64,000 nucleotides of DNA from Dasyornis broadbenti (taxonomy: Eukaryota; Chordata; Aves; Passeriformes; Dasyornithidae). Shown here one piece after another: positions 34,546 through 48,503 of the stretch; positions within the stretch are counted from its first letter, which is position 1, and each line of letters begins with the position of its first letter. The stretch is from the NCBI GenBank assembly GCA_013397935.1, contig VZRN01001305.1:676476-740475 (forward strand), in the 5' to 3' direction. Under the pieces are notes generated by a model. The model was given only the letters and a program-made list of their open reading frames with translations, had not been told where the DNA came from and ran no database searches. The translations under genes were made by a program, and so were the position numbers.

Positions 34546-37500
34546 GTAAGCATGTGCGAGAGCTGGTGTGTGATGCGACTTAGAGGGCTCAGCATTCATT
34601 CTGCAATCAGAGAGGCAGAATGGGGACAAGAGGAGGAGAGCTGCTGTAAAAATGGCTTTGCTCCCCCATGCCAGACAGAAATGATCCTCCTGTTTGATGC
34701 TCTTTCCTTTGCAGCAACCCAGAACAGGCTGTGCACAGAGGGAAATGTGTCTGCACAGAGGCAAGCCTGCTTCCCCCAGCAGACCTCTGGAGCTTCACTA
34801 ATGCTGTTAGAGCTGGAGCCTGTCCCTCCTCTGCTTAATGACAAAGTCCTGCCAAGGGATAGATGCTGATAAACTGGCAGCATTTCAATTGTCTGTTCAA
34901 ACCCCTGCTGCCACGTAAAGCAGAAACTCAAGAGAGTCATGGTAAGGGCTTTGTTTCCCAGCACAAAAGCTGGGTGATTTGATCTGGTGACAGCAGTCCA
35001 CAGAGCTGCGTCTTGGTTGTTCTTGCATTGCTGATCACAAGAGAATAGTTTTGCTCCAGTTGTGAACATCTTGTAAGTCTGTGCTTACACAACCTCTTTC
35101 ATTTGTACAATACCCTTCAAGTTGTGTCCCCTTGCTCCAGGAGTTCCAGTGCCCCCTTGAGCCTCTGACGTTGAGGCCATCCTCTGAAGCATCTCCAAAC
35201 AGGGAGATGCCTGGGAATATTGTCTCCCACTTGACTGCAGCACCAATCCCAGGCTGGGTAAGGATCTTTTGATCCTACTGCAGGGCTGCCTTCTACCTTG
35301 AGCTCCCCATCAACTTCTGTCCTTGTCTAAGGCTAGAAAAATTTAAGCCTGGGGTAGCCAGATTTTCTACGTCCCTCATTCCCCTTCACGTCTCTTGAGA
35401 ACTATGATTTGCGAAGGTCTCTGAGAATGCCAGCTAGTCATGAGGTCTGATTCACCATGAGGCATGTGGGACAGCCCTGCTGCCTGGGGGGTCCTACTGC
35501 TGGATGGGTTTCCACCATGGGTTTCCTCTGGTCACAACACCTGGTGTTTCATCCTTTCTGCTTTCTTGAGCAGCATTCCTATTCCAATGACTTTCTGCCA
35601 TTTTGCTGGCAGCAAGGGGCATTATGCTTTTCCTGGATTTTGTTAGCAAGTCTTTGCCATCAGTGGATGTTACTACCTGTCATGCTGAGCTGCTGTCTCA
35701 TCTCACTTTGAGTCCAGGCATGGAAACGAGTGGTACCTTTGAGACGGTCACGCCACACTTCTCGCCAGGGACCCAAGCGCATTGTTTGGCATGAATGCCC
35801 CACTGCTCCTGCATTGCTGAGGCTGTCACATTTGCAGGAAGTTCAGTAAAGCAGCATATACCTACACAGGGATTTATCTTAATCAAATACAGGGACTGGC
35901 TTTCCTAGTCTGTGCAGAGAATGCAGCAGTTGAGAGCCAAGCTTTTTCGCTCACACTGGGCACTGTAACTATCTTTAATGCTGATGCATTGGCATAGCAC
36001 AGATGTTGTTCAGTAAATGCCAGGCTAAGATTGAGGCTGGTGCCAGTGAAGTAATGCTCTGTGGCCAGGGGAGTCCCTTGTCTGGATCATAACACTATGA
36101 GCATCCACACTTTGCAGAACTGTTTGAAAAAGGCCAAATGCCTCCACATTCTGTGGGGCACTGGGTGAATTTCACACTTGCCTAGTGGGAAGGCAGAAAT
36201 CAAGGGACTGATGAGATGTTTATGAGCATCAGTTCTTACTCAGGCTTTGCTTGTGTAACCTCTGTGTTACTTGCCTCTGCCCTTTGTGCAGATGGCAAGT
36301 GCTTGGATGATGGTGGCATAGGAACCTAGTTCAGTGCTGTGGCATGGTTCTCATGCAATTCTTCCTCCTTCATCTCCTGAAGGCTTCCACTCCTTCTATC
36401 CTTCTCTGCTTGTGTTGACAGAAGAGTCAGTGGTGTTAGATACAGCGTTGGCTTTTGTGCAGAGGAACAAGGGGTCGCGTAAATTTTGGACTCTGTTGCA
36501 CAAGAGTTTCTTGTTGCATGGCTTGTAATTAAAGCACATCGTTTGCAAGCACAGTTGATGATGAGCAAAATTATTCTCACTGTGCTACAGATGGCTTGCT
36601 TTAAAGGAGGCACAGTGCAATAGGGCAGGCAATATTGTAAGGCTACAAAGCACATTTTAAAGTCATGCTGGTTTCTGGATGGCCCTCTTAAAATATGCTT
36701 TGGCTTGACCATAAGATAAGGCTTTGATGCAGGAATTGTTGAGAGGAATATTGTGGCCTGTGCTGCACAGGTTGCTAAGCTAAATGATCAACAGTGGTTG
36801 ATTTTTAGTGTTCAGACTGGTGAATCTATGAAAACACAGCTGACTGTTGCTTTGTTTTACTGGAATAGACGATCACGAATTGTCCTGTCCTAAACATCCA
36901 GTTCAGTCACCTCAATCCATAACTGACTAGTGCTTGTGCAGAAGAGGGAGAGAGACAAAAATGCCTCCTTAGGTGCAAATCACAGATCTTCAAGTCTTAT
37001 AAAGCAGTACACACCAATGAATGGAGCAGCAAAAGTCCCATTTTCTTATTTTTTAAGCACTGTGGTGGCTGTAAGTGGCTCAGTCTTTGTTGTTTCAGTT
37101 TTTTTGCTCCTTTTACTGCTAGACCCCTGAAGGCACCTTCACATGCAAGAGTGTTATTTCAGCATCCTAACTCCTCGCAGTATTTTGATACCATTTACAT
37201 TGTATCACCAGGACGAATGACATCCTGTAAATTGAGTTAACACTATTGATTGTGATGTTACTGCCAGGAATATCCAGCACACATAACCCCCTTGCAGATA
37301 TAGTTCAGATATTCTGATCTGGTGCCAGATGGTCTGCTCCTCATCTTGCTACTATTTTCTTTCTGCTACAGTTGGAAGATGATCCATTATTGTTATAAAT
37401 ACAGACGTCGACAGAGCAAATAACATTCTCATGGCTGTGCCACACTGAAGCTTTTTCTTTATAGAGCAGCTGCAGATTTGGAATCCGAGACCAGCTGAAA

Positions 37501-39055
37501 ACCATGGTGTGAAGAACAGAGAGTACAGATAGCGCAGTGTGGTGGGGCTGGGAGCAAGAGCGAGGCCATAGAAGAGATTGCCTTGCAAGTGCACGTTGGG
37601 TGGAGAGCAGTGCAACTGTTCCACTGACAGATGAGCTCTCAGATGGGCACAAAAGGACTGCATGTGTTCTAGCCCAGATCTTCTGACATGCTTTTTTACC
37701 CTTGGAGGAGATCGTAAAGCCTCACCTAAGTGCTTCTCTGCTATGTACATCCTTAGTTTCCACTACTGCTGCTCAGCCTGTCTGGCTCACTCCTGCAACT
37801 CTTTGATTTAACAAAAAGCTCTGGAATGGAGGGCAATTTAAAAACAATCCATGCAGTCCTGAATTTTGGAGCCTTCTGAAATGCTATGCCAGCCGGACAC
37901 AGTTCTTCCTAAACTGTTCATCTAGGGACTAAAGACTGAGGGAAAAGCTGCTGTGTTAACCGCAGAGCCTTGTTTTTCAACACAGGATGTTTTTAAATTG
38001 GGAGGCAGTGCCTAGGATGAGTAGCATCTGAGGTAGTCATTGGAGTGGACAGTGAAGAACATGTGGTTTTCCACATAGCAAATATCTGCTTCCAGCTCCT
38101 TTTGGTCAAGGAGTCTCAGGAGTGAAGGGTGTGAAGATGGTCTGCTGGGACTCCCTTGGCACAGACACAGAACCTTGTGGCTTGAAATGTGATCTGCATT
38201 CCCCTGAAAATTGTAATGGTTCAAAATGGGAACTGCCGGGCTTAAAGTCCTGCCATAAATCTGCCCCAAACTGGGGAAAACAAGTTGCTTTCTTCAATTC
38301 TGCCCTCATTTATTCATTTCTGCCTTTCAAGAGGACAGACAACACATATGCATACCACTTGTTTTAGATATAAATCCATAGGTGGTTTGTATTTGAAATC
38401 AGCGCAACAACTCCCCTGGTTTTAATTTACATACTCTTGGACTGACATTTTAAATTCCTGGCAGAAATGTGGCCACACTAAGAAACTACTAGACCCAGAC
38501 AGTATTGAATGATATATGAGATGGTTGTTCTGCCTCTGCCATGAATCCATCCATCAATTAGCATTCAAAGTCTCTTTTGAAATACAGTCAGACTTTTATT
38601 ACTGTAATACAAATTTGTGGTCTAGCACATGCCTTTTCATTTAAAAAGAAGCCAACATCTGAATAAACAAAATCACTGCACTCCAAGAAGATGCCAGAAA
38701 GCCCTGTAGGCTCTTTTTCATGGACTTAGCTTAGGCTCCAGGAGTTTCCTGGTATATAACATAGAGACCACAACTGAGCTTTGAACAAGTGCAGCCAGGC
38801 AATCTGGCCCCCTGGTTGCAGCAGTGCCTTGGCTTTCTAGATTCATTTTGCAGTGAGTAAAAATTAAGTTATTCAACCTATCCCATAGAAAATATGAAAG
38901 ATAGCAGGGTTTACTGAGTTTGCCTCTCATGTGCAGAGTTGGGGGTGGCAGGATTTTTGTGAGCATATTGCTGATCCCAAAGTTCTATGTTAAAGTCAAT
39001 TTGCATTTGGGAAAAAGGCAAGGGGAAGAAAAGCCTTGTGTTTTGTGTCCTGTAG
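34546..39055 (+). other. EPHA5: EPHA5 intron 14 (4.5 kb)
   Basis: This is intron sequence with moderate GC content in its first half. Several short stop-free stretches occur on both strands but none has recognisable protein content. I recognised no transposon. Confidence 0.82.
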
Positions 39056-39249
39056 GTGATTAAAGCCGTGGAGGAAGGCTATCGCCTGCCAAGTCCCATG
39101 GACTGCCCTGCTGCTCTCTACCAGCTAATGCTGGACTGCTGGCAGAAAGACCGCAACAGCAGGCCCAAGTTTGACGAAATTGTCAGCATGTTGGACAAGC
39201 TCATCCGTAACCCAAGCAGCTTGAAGACATTGGTTAATGCATCAAGCAG
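39056..39249 (+). CDS. EPHA5: EPHA5 exon 15: end of kinase domain and linker to SAM
   Basis: The exon is 194 nt: 64 codons plus two bases. It reads VIKAVEEGYRLPSPMDCPAA, LYQLMLDCWQKDRNSRPKFD, EIVSMLDKLIRNPSSLKTLV, NASS. CPAALYQLMLDCW and the Arg of RPKF are the conserved terminal kinase elements; the rest is the linker to SAM. The donor AGCAG|gtacag is used because the next exon must supply the third base of an Arg codon. The frame stays open for 29 codons past this donor, to a TAG at 39335-39337. Confidence 0.97.
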
Positions 39250-42153
39250 GTACAGACTCAGTCCAGAACCATTTCTCAGAGCAAGTTCCTTGTCTGAATA
39301 CCCACCCCAAGGGTTGAATTCCCTCTTGATTATTTAGCCTGCATGCATTTGCAGGTGAATGTGCCTCCAGCTTCATTATATCCAGGAAAGTTTACTCAAA
39401 ACAACTTTTTCTGTTGCAATTGGCAGCCAGGTGAGCAATTCACTTACTCTGAATGCAGTGCTGCTACCACAAAGAAAATTACCATGGTCTGTCTTTCAGA
39501 AACAGGAGTTTCAGCAGAACTTTGTCTGTGACAAAACTACCTGTGCTCTACCTCAAGGTTAGAGAAGGACAGAGGGGTGTGAATGCATGAGAGAGATAGT
39601 ACACACTGCTCCAATTATCTGCCTGTTGACTTTATCTTGGTAATACAAATGAAGAGTGTCTCTTGGGGAAACTCTTAGGATGTGCAAAGCTCATGGATGT
39701 CCAGGTACGTCCTTCCACAAGTATTCCCAGGCATGCTACACACCACTACAAGTTGTGAGAGTCTTGGTAATTGCAAGAAGTCTGTTCCCAAAGTGCTGTA
39801 CACAAACCCTTTGCTGAAACCACATTAAGTGAACCGAACAGCCAGTTTGTATTTAAACATGAATCTGAATAGCTACACAGCTACAAGTAAGGTAAACACA
39901 GTCAAGAAATAAAGCTGCACTTGGGGAGAAAGACCTAAATAGTCTTGGAGAGGCTTTTTCTATTTTCACTGTAAGCACACAAGTATTACTTCAGAGTCAT
40001 CATTGCTGCTAATCACTCAGTCCCTTGCAAAGTCATGAAGAAGTCATGAAAAAAAAAAAAAAAATATATAAATTATTGCTGCTTCACTGATAGCAGTGGT
40101 GTTCCCCTGATTAACAATGAAAAAGGCCCTTTAGAAAAGCTTATTCTCAGAGGAGGGGAAAAAGAAGATAAATTGTTTTCTTTGAGTGGGACTGAGGAAG
40201 ATAAGATTAGGTCATACTGGTGGTGTTGACCAAAACAGATACACTGCTGTGAGCTTATAGTCATTTGTCCCCACACCTTCCAAGTGAGCCTTGCACAGCT
40301 GCATGTGGCCCATCTCACCTGCTGCAGCTGGACATCCCTATGGTGGCATGGTCCTGGCACATGGCATTTCGTGCACTGAAAGAGAAGAACCTGAAATTTC
40401 TGTTCATTTTTAAATATGAGATAGATCTGGTTCCTCGGGCTATTTTACATGTACCATTTACCATCTGAAGAAGAAATTATTCTTATTAGCAATTAGATGT
40501 AATGTCAGTGCCAGCAAACCTGCAGGAAAAGGTTTATGACAGCAGAAAATATGTGAGGTTTCTCTTTTATTTTCAACTCAGAGCAGCTATTTTCCAAGCC
40601 TCTTATGTGGTGGTTCCTGCACTCTTTTATACCAAACTGTTATGCCAGATGAGGAAAATAGGCAGGAAACCATTTCCTTGAGCTGCTAAGCACTTTGCTG
40701 GTGTTTTATTCCATGAATGGGTCCATGCAATTCCAAACCTCTCCGTTTCAGAGCTGCTGTGGGTATTTTTGATATGGATGGAGCACCTGAACAGTCAGGC
40801 TTTGGGGCTGTGTTTCTCCTCTCATAGATTGCTGTGCCCAGACCATGGTAATTCCAAATGAATCATAATTTCAATATAAAGCAGCTGTAAAGGATTTTTT
40901 TAATATATGTAATGTATTCTTTATGGAAATTCTCATTAATGCAAATAAGGGAGGAAGTCATTCTCTACATTACATTGTGTGCTATGATATCACTAGGTAC
41001 CTCCTGACATTAGTGATGAAAATCCACTTCTCATTATGATTACTTAGGAGTTTTGAATTTCTCATGTGTATAAAATGTTATGGGAAGCCATTATGTTCTT
41101 GGTACTGCAAGTATTCACATTTTATTAGACCCTTCAGCATTGCTATTAAATAAACAAATAATACTAATGTGCTCATAAAATATATGAAGATTCCCAAAGT
41201 GCTATAATAATATAATATCCCAACTCTCCTTCCAGTTGAAAGTCTTTTAAGTGTAATAGCCACCATCAGAGGCTGACCCAGAAAATGTTTTCTTACCTGT
41301 GGGTAATAATCTTTGCGCAAGGCTTGTGTTAGCTGTGTGTCCCATTTTACAAAGCAGGGAACAAATCTAGTTTCTTTCCTGGCTGACCTTGGACAAGCCC
41401 TCTTTGCTCTCTGCACATCATTAGTGGGGTGGTGGACCCTGCTTGTACCAGGTACTGTATCAGTGCTCCTGCCGCTGTGAAGGGTTATTATTTGCCTGAA
41501 TTGCTTCTTCCGTGCATGGCATAGCTGAGCAGGGAGCAATCGCTGTGGTAGGGTCTGGAGTGAGGGTGTGGGAGCAGGAGGGTACCTCTGTTTGCAGGGC
41601 TGGAGCGTGGCTGGAGCATTGCTGCTCTCTGCAGGCTCGTTGGATGCTGTCCGCATCCAAAACCCCCCTTGACTCTGCGGGAGCAGCCCCTGCGCTGTTA
41701 GCAGCTGCCTGCCATTGATGGCCGCTGCCGGGAAATGTAATTTGGGTTTCAGCTTCCAGGCTCTGCGCTGTCTTAAGTTAATTATGAGCTTTAAAGGCGG
41801 AGGAAGAGAGCAAAGTAAGAGTCATCAAAGTGAAGACTTTGAAGTAGGAGTGACTGGGGGAGCCTACTTGTGGCTGAGAGGTAACTGGGATTGATGCCAG
41901 TCCTCTCCTCCTCTTTCTGCTTGTGGTGAGGACTGGAAATGGCAGGAACTAACTCAAAAATGGGTGAGGTTGCAGGTGAAGTGGTGTGTTTGACACATTG
42001 CATCAAGCCTGCTGGGAGGATTTAGGTGGCAGCAATCACTGAAAATGGTACAAAAGAATCACCTTTACCATAAAAAAATGCAAGCAACTTGAGTCATGTT
42101 GTGTGTATCTCAATACTGATCCTGTTTGCTTCTTTGTTTTTGCTTGTCTTTAG
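39250..42153 (+). other. EPHA5: EPHA5 intron 15 (2.9 kb)
   Basis: The intron contains a 16-base A run at 40049-40064 followed by TA repeats, and an AATAAA at 39908-39913. A 192-codon stop-free stretch on the minus strand (41078-41656) has no recognisable content. No coding segment is supported. Confidence 0.82.
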
Positions 42154-42309
42154 AGTGTCAAATCTGTTGGTAGAGCACAGTCCAGTCGGGAGTGGTGCCT
42201 ACAGGTCGGTGGGTGAGTGGCTGGAAGCCATCAAAATGGGCCGATACACTGAGATCTTCATGGAGAATGGATACAGTTCTATGGATGCAGTGGCTCAGGT
42301 GACCCTAGA
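42154..42309 (+). CDS. EPHA5: EPHA5 exon 16: SAM domain, first part
   Basis: The exon is 156 nt. It completes an Arg codon, then reads VSNLLVEHSPVGSGAYRSVG, EWLEAIKMGRYTEIFMENGY, SSMDAVAQVTL. VGEWLEAIKMGRY starts the SAM helix bundle, which mediates oligomer contacts of clustered receptors. The HSPVGSGAYRS linker and the YTEIFMENGYSS segment distinguish EPHA5 from EPHA3 and EPHA7. The acceptor tgtctttag|AG could also be read two bases later, but only the first keeps the frame. The donor is CTAGA|gtgagt. Confidence 0.97.
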
Positions 42310-45300
42310 GTGAGTAGTGTCCAGATCATTTTCACCTCATTTCTTGGAATTGCAATGGGAGGAGGGAGGACAAAGATAAACCATTCAAAAATATGCAGGG
42401 ATGAGGCTGCAGAATGGAAAACGGTACCCTGTGTTTGCAGTCAGCAGTTTCCCTTGTAGCGTCTCTATTGGTAACAAGTGCAGGCAAGACTAAAACTTAT
42501 AATCACTACATTGGCAGCCAGTACTCTGGCTCCTTTATTCACAGAAATTAATGTATGAGTTTCTGTAATTGTCAGGCCATCCTTTTGACAAAATAGCACT
42601 TGATTATTTGGGGTTACCAACAAAATAACTCGTCTACCTTACTGGTAAATGTATAGGTGCTAGAGTCCCTGCTGAGATATCCTGGCTTTGCACCAGATTA
42701 GCTAGTTTCACAGCTGGTCTGGATATCACTGGATATCACCAAGTGAACAGTGAAGCTCAGTAAGGTATGGAAATGGTATTCAGCATTAACAGAAAGAGAT
42801 AACAGCTGATGCCAATGGAAGAGCATCAGCAACCCACAGCTTCAGAGGATAGGCTTCCTGAATGAGACTCTTTCTTCTGAATGTGCCCTTGGTTTTTGCA
42901 CGTGGGTGTGACCACAGCTGGGGCAACAGCACTCAAATGTCTTGGTAAATGCCTCAGGGCTGCTAATTTGCTATGGTCCACCTTTAATTGCCTGCTTTGC
43001 TTGTGTAATTGCGTCAGTGCTTTCCTGCTGCTGCCTGCACTGTCTCAAACTCGCTTCAAAGTCTGCCTTTCTAGCTGGGTTAATTTGAGCTTAGTTTACT
43101 GCAGGCATTAAGGCAGAATGGGAAGAACTATACTCTGCTGCTTTGGAGACGGCTGTATCTCCTCTGACCACATGCAGATTACCAGTGCACATACAGAACT
43201 GGTGTTGAGGATTAAGATTAAACCAAGAAAAATCCCCATACCCTGCAGAACTGCAGCATTTCCTCCTGTCTGCCACAGTGCTTGCTGTGAAGCTCACCAT
43301 ACAGCACAGGGGTGTGGTGCAGGTTGGTGACATCTCCATGGAGTTCAGTTTTCCATTACATGCATGGAGAGAGTGCAGAAGCATATCTGCTCTCACTCTG
43401 ATTTTATTTGCTCCGCTTACATCATCAATATTTGCCCCTTACACCTGGACTCATCCAGTCTTTTTCCAGCTATTCACAGGAAAACCCTGAGGTAGGGATG
43501 AAATCCCCTCTAGCAACTGTCTGGGAAATTAGGGTGCATGGATTTTTACCTAGATCCTCTTCTGAGCTCCTCAGACTCTTACATGTTGTTTCTCAGCCTT
43601 GTACTGCAATTATGTGCCATGTTACTTGGGCTTTTGAGGATGCCACAGTTTAGACTGAGTAATCTGCATTGACCATGGAAGATCAAGGCCCAAGGCTGGT
43701 CAGAGTCCACACAGCAGAAATAGATAGCCAGAGGCTGAGTGGGAAGAAGAGGGATAGGATGAAGCAGTAATTTAAGAGAAAAGAAAAGCATTGGAGCATT
43801 CCCCTCTACAGTACCACCTCAATCTTACAAGCAGAGCAAGTTGTGGTAGAAAATGCAGATTGCCTAAAATATTTCACAGATTTATTGCTGTTTGGCTCAA
43901 TTAGTCATATAAAAGAAGAAAATTAGGCTTTTAGTTTGTTCCTCTTTAGAATTTTCTGCAGTTTTGAGCTCTACACAAAATGCTCAGAAGTAAAATGCTT
44001 GTTTGGGTCATAGAAAATGTTGACTTCAAGCCCAAATTAGTGGGTGTTTTCAACAGCAAATTAGAAGTTTACTTACTTGTGTAACTTTAAACAATCTTGC
44101 TATCCCTCCTACACTGTCTTAGCATCCCGTGCTGCTAACAAAAGTATTCCTAACCTCCAAATTCCTAAAGTGCAACATTTCAGATTATGAAATAAGATCC
44201 TTAATTTGACTTCAAAGTTTAACTGTTTCCCTATGTTTACTATTTGTTATTCCAGAAATTTTAAAAATATCCCCCAAAATCTTTTCAGGCTACACAAAAT
44301 GTGCATCAAAATGGTTGTTCTGATTGGCAATGAACCAAGAAACCCATTACCCGCACAGTTCTAGCCAGAAAGGCAAGTTGGTTTGAAAGTCTTTAGATAA
44401 GATCATAGCTGCCAGAGATGCTCTGACCCTCACCAGCTGCAAACCTCCTCTAAGGCCCCCTCACCAGGTCCTAGGATGTTCTCTATAGCACAAATGTCAT
44501 CCTACTGGTCCCAGTGAAGAGAGCATGTCTGAGCTGCTCAGCTGCAGCTTTCTTCTGGGTTTTTAGAGCAGCAGAGCAGTGCAAGGAGCGGATGCCTAGC
44601 AGCCTGGGGAGCTTTTGGGGCTTTTTATAAATATAAGGAGACATTTCATGAATCCATCTTCCATTTCAGTTGAAACTTAAAAAAAAAAAGGTTGAAACCT
44701 ATACCAGCTAGTTAATTATCCATGTCAGCAAATCAATTCCCCCTCCCCACCCCAGCTGCGTGTGGACAGAGATTCTTGCAGAGATGCTTGCTTGGTTCTT
44801 CTCTGTCAGCCCACACAATTTTGTGCACACAATTGCAGAGGTGGCTCAGCAAGAAGACTTGACCCCACTCAGGTCTATTTTTGGGAAAACTGGAAGATTA
44901 ATTAAAAAGCCAAGTAGCCACCCAAATCAAAACTTCTCTCATCCATCTCAGATACAGTAAAAAAAAAAAAAAATGAACAGATTTTCAGCTGTTAAAAAAA
45001 GAGGAACTATCATAGCAGCCTAAGAGGAAAAGTGTCATGTATTGAAGACCTGAACCACATTGTCAGGCTGATGCAAACTGGCAGATTGCCCTTAAAAAAT
45101 AAAGTAAGGGAGAAAAATGGCTCCCGGTGGGCTCAATTGAGACTCTCATGGGTTCTCCAGAAAATAAACATCAGAATAAGCAAAGTTCTTTCAAGGTTGA
45201 TATACTGGGAGTGGTTGGTTTTCTGGAGGTTTTCTTTTTTTTTCCCTCCCTGTAAAAGGGAACAACAAAACATTTTGTACTCTACAAAGGAGAATTCAGG

Positions 45301-48300
45301 TTAAATGTTCCTTGTCATTTTTGATAGAGGCAACTGTTCTGTATATTCCAGAGCTGGGACTTGGGGGGATCGGGTGAAAATATGATCTGAACATCGGAAA
45401 GTAGCTTGCTTTCCCCAAATGACATTAGCAAAACAGTTTTCACAGTTTAAGAGGTTGCCTTCAAATACCATCCGAAATTATCTTCACCAAATTCAAACCG
45501 CGTAGGAGACAGATGTAGAAATTAGATTAAGAACTGGATAATTGCTGCCAGAAAAAGCAGGAAACTACATATGATGAATGCAAAGAAATTTTTAAATTTA
45601 CTGAAAAAAACCTACTAGTGTTGTAGGAGCAGTTGGCCATAACATTGACAGGACTGGTAATTGTGGATGCCCAGCTTGTGGCTTCTTTACAGGACCTGGT
45701 TGAGATAGTAGATGTTCAGCATTTTGTTTTAACCTCCCTCCCCTGGCATGAAAAGCAAAATCCTGATTACCACTCTGATTCTTTCAAACTGGTGGCTTGA
45801 TGCATGTATTCCAGAAAAGAGTAGTATTAGTGACAAATTTCTGAAAGCAAAAGATAAAAAATCTAAAATTGATGAATATCACCCCAAGTCCTAAGCTCTG
45901 CCTGCTTAAGCAAAGACCTGAAAATGTATGTGTTCAAACAAAGAGTGATATCTACATTTAGCTCTAATTCTTGCAAAGGGATGAATCACCTTGTGAAAAG
46001 TGGAGCCTCACCCTCCACCCTCTCTTTCCAACTGGATATCAGACTTGAAGGGAACCTTTCCAGTGGACCAGACCTGCTCTTTAAACTTGTGGACCACCTA
46101 GTGACTTTGAGTGTGTCTGGAGTTCTTTAAATCCTCTGCAAGAATAACTTTACCAGGACAATACTCAAGAATAGATAGATCCATGATATGAGTTTCAGTC
46201 TGACCCTTGACTGGACCAAATACTAACCATGTGGACTACATATTTTCACCTTTTGAAAGATCTGTACGCACTGAATCTCAGGACACCCTGTTGTTTGTTA
46301 TTAGGTGAAGAGCTCTGAATATTTGTAATAATATGTGTTGTGTTGCTTTGCATTGTATATATTTTTCTTCTAAAATAAAATACATTATTTATTAAAAGTT
46401 ATTCTGGATGAAGAACATTTAAGAGTTCACCTGGTCTAGATGCTTATTCTTAAACTGAAATCTCAGTCCTGGGATTGTGATGCTGTGTCTGCTTCTGAAC
46501 AAATTCTCATCTTGTAATCAAGGAATTATGAGTAAGAGCAGATGAACTCTTAAAACAATTTTTTTTAAGTCCTCATTTCATGCAAAAGTCCCTAGCAAGC
46601 GGATTCCTCTCTCTTTAGCATTGTCTGAAGGTCTTTGAGGTTCTTCTTGTTTCCCCTCATTCAAACTGACAACTAACTAACTCCATGAGTAGTCCCAGTA
46701 TGCATGGGCAATTGTAGTTACACCACATGCAGAAGAGTGGTGAGATCTGGCTCAGATGGGAGATGAAATATGAAATATCTGTGGTAGGCTGACGGTTGCT
46801 GACCACGGAGATCTTTCAGGACTGTGGCCCTTTTGCTTGCATGACTAAACCGGCTGGTAAGGGGGTTGTATTTTATGTGGCAATCCAGTCCTAGTCTACG
46901 CTGTGTATGGCAAACTGATCCATGGTGTATAAGTAGTTCTATTTGTAAATAAAATGTTTTAAATATATTTCTTACAACATGGAGACTGTGAATTCAACCC
47001 TTGCAAATGGAGGCTATTGCAGGGAAGGGGATACCGTGTTGTCACTGACATGTTGCAGCTGGGCTTCCATGCAAGGCCAGTGGTAAGAGAGCAGCATGCA
47101 TGCAGCTGTGTGCAGGCTGCTTGGGATGAGCTGACACCAATTTTCCCCTTTATTTCCTTGGCTTTTTTGTCAAATTAGATAAGCCTTTTAATACCTTGTT
47201 GACAAGTGACTCAAATTCCTGCCTGCTTTCATTTTCAGCCCTGTGTTAATGAAAGAAGTGAAAAGATAAACTTTCTCCCTAAAACAAGAATAAAAGTTGT
47301 CTCATAGCTGGGAAGGCCAAGTATTTTGAAGCAGGGAGACCACACAGCACATGGGTGCTCAGATCTCCACTGCAGAGGCATACACAGAACCCAACACCAG
47401 GGGTCAGGTCACTTCCACAGCAAGGAGCAGCCTTGATCCTGATGGCAGGTGTTGTTCGTCCACAGGTCTTAGTTGTTCCTTTTCCTGCAGGGAATGCACG
47501 TTTTTGTTGCCAAGCCCCAGTGGATGCCTGCACACATCTTCTCTGCAGAGCTGAGCCCAGTGAAATTACCACTTGGCTCACTTCAAGCTCTGGACTGGAG
47601 CTTGAAAAGGCAGTTGTTTTGCAGCCCTTTGGCACAGAAGTTGTTGGGGTTTTTTTGTCCCCAAACCAGCTGGTTTGCGTACCTAATTCTGTTCAAAATT
47701 ATCTTCTGACTTACACTGCTCTAAGTCCTGCAGCACTGGATGCATGGGAGCAAGCATGAGTAAGTGATGCTTGAAACATCGGAATTAAAGCTCCTGCACT
47801 CTCTAGGCAGTTTTTTGTTGTCTTTGCTATATGCAAGGTAGCTTTTGAATAAAGCTGCTGATTTTTATACTTGGTGAGCATCTGGTTCAGGAGGTGTTGT
47901 CTTCTGGTTCATCTTTGCTGAGGTGAAAGAACCCACAGTAGTGTTTTTCCCCTCTCTGAAGAGTCCCCATGCTTTTGGCTGGTGGCTTCATATTTTGAGA
48001 GCTTTTGATATTCATTAAAAAAAAAGAAAAGACTGGATCCCCTGGTGAGCAGTTAATGTATTGAAATCAGAACTCTTTTTTCTTCTTTCTCTCTTGTAAA
48101 TCAATGAGGCACTCCTCAAGGGTATTGAGTTAAGGGGATACTATATGGGAAAAATAAAAAGGCTGTGTAGTGAACAGGGTGGGGGGTTTATTAGACTGAT
48201 GGGGCTGTGTGTGAAAGGCCAAGGCATGCATGCTTTTCTCTGAGTTTCAGGCTATTTTTTTCTGGCATAACATTCAAGAGTGTCAGAAATTATACATCTG

Positions 48301-48484
48301 TGAAATACGTGGTACTGGATTTTCAAAAGAGCTCAGCTTGCACTTTAGATACCTGGGAAAAAAAAAAAAGCTGATTTTTCAAAAAGTGCCAGCAGAGCAG
48401 GACTCAGCAGGGGGAAGATGGATGTTGTCTCTTTTAAAAATCAGGTCCTTTACTGTGTTGGTTTGGGGGGTTGGTTGGTTTTGG

Positions 48485-48503
48485 TTTTTTTTTTTTTTTT
48501 TTT
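48485..48503 (+). repeat. Poly(T) tract
   Basis: A run of 19 T follows a GGTT-rich stretch in the last intron. It may be the complement of an old retroposon tail, but no body is recognisable. Confidence 0.8.

Noticed and set aside
34252..34764. 170-codon minus-strand frame across exon 14
   Set aside because: It is the antisense shadow of a strongly constrained kinase exon.
41078..41656. 192-codon stop-free frame on the minus strand in intron 15
   Set aside because: It has no recognised domain, no splice or promoter context, and mixed low-complexity composition. A chance open frame is most likely; a protein search and codon-conservation test would settle it.
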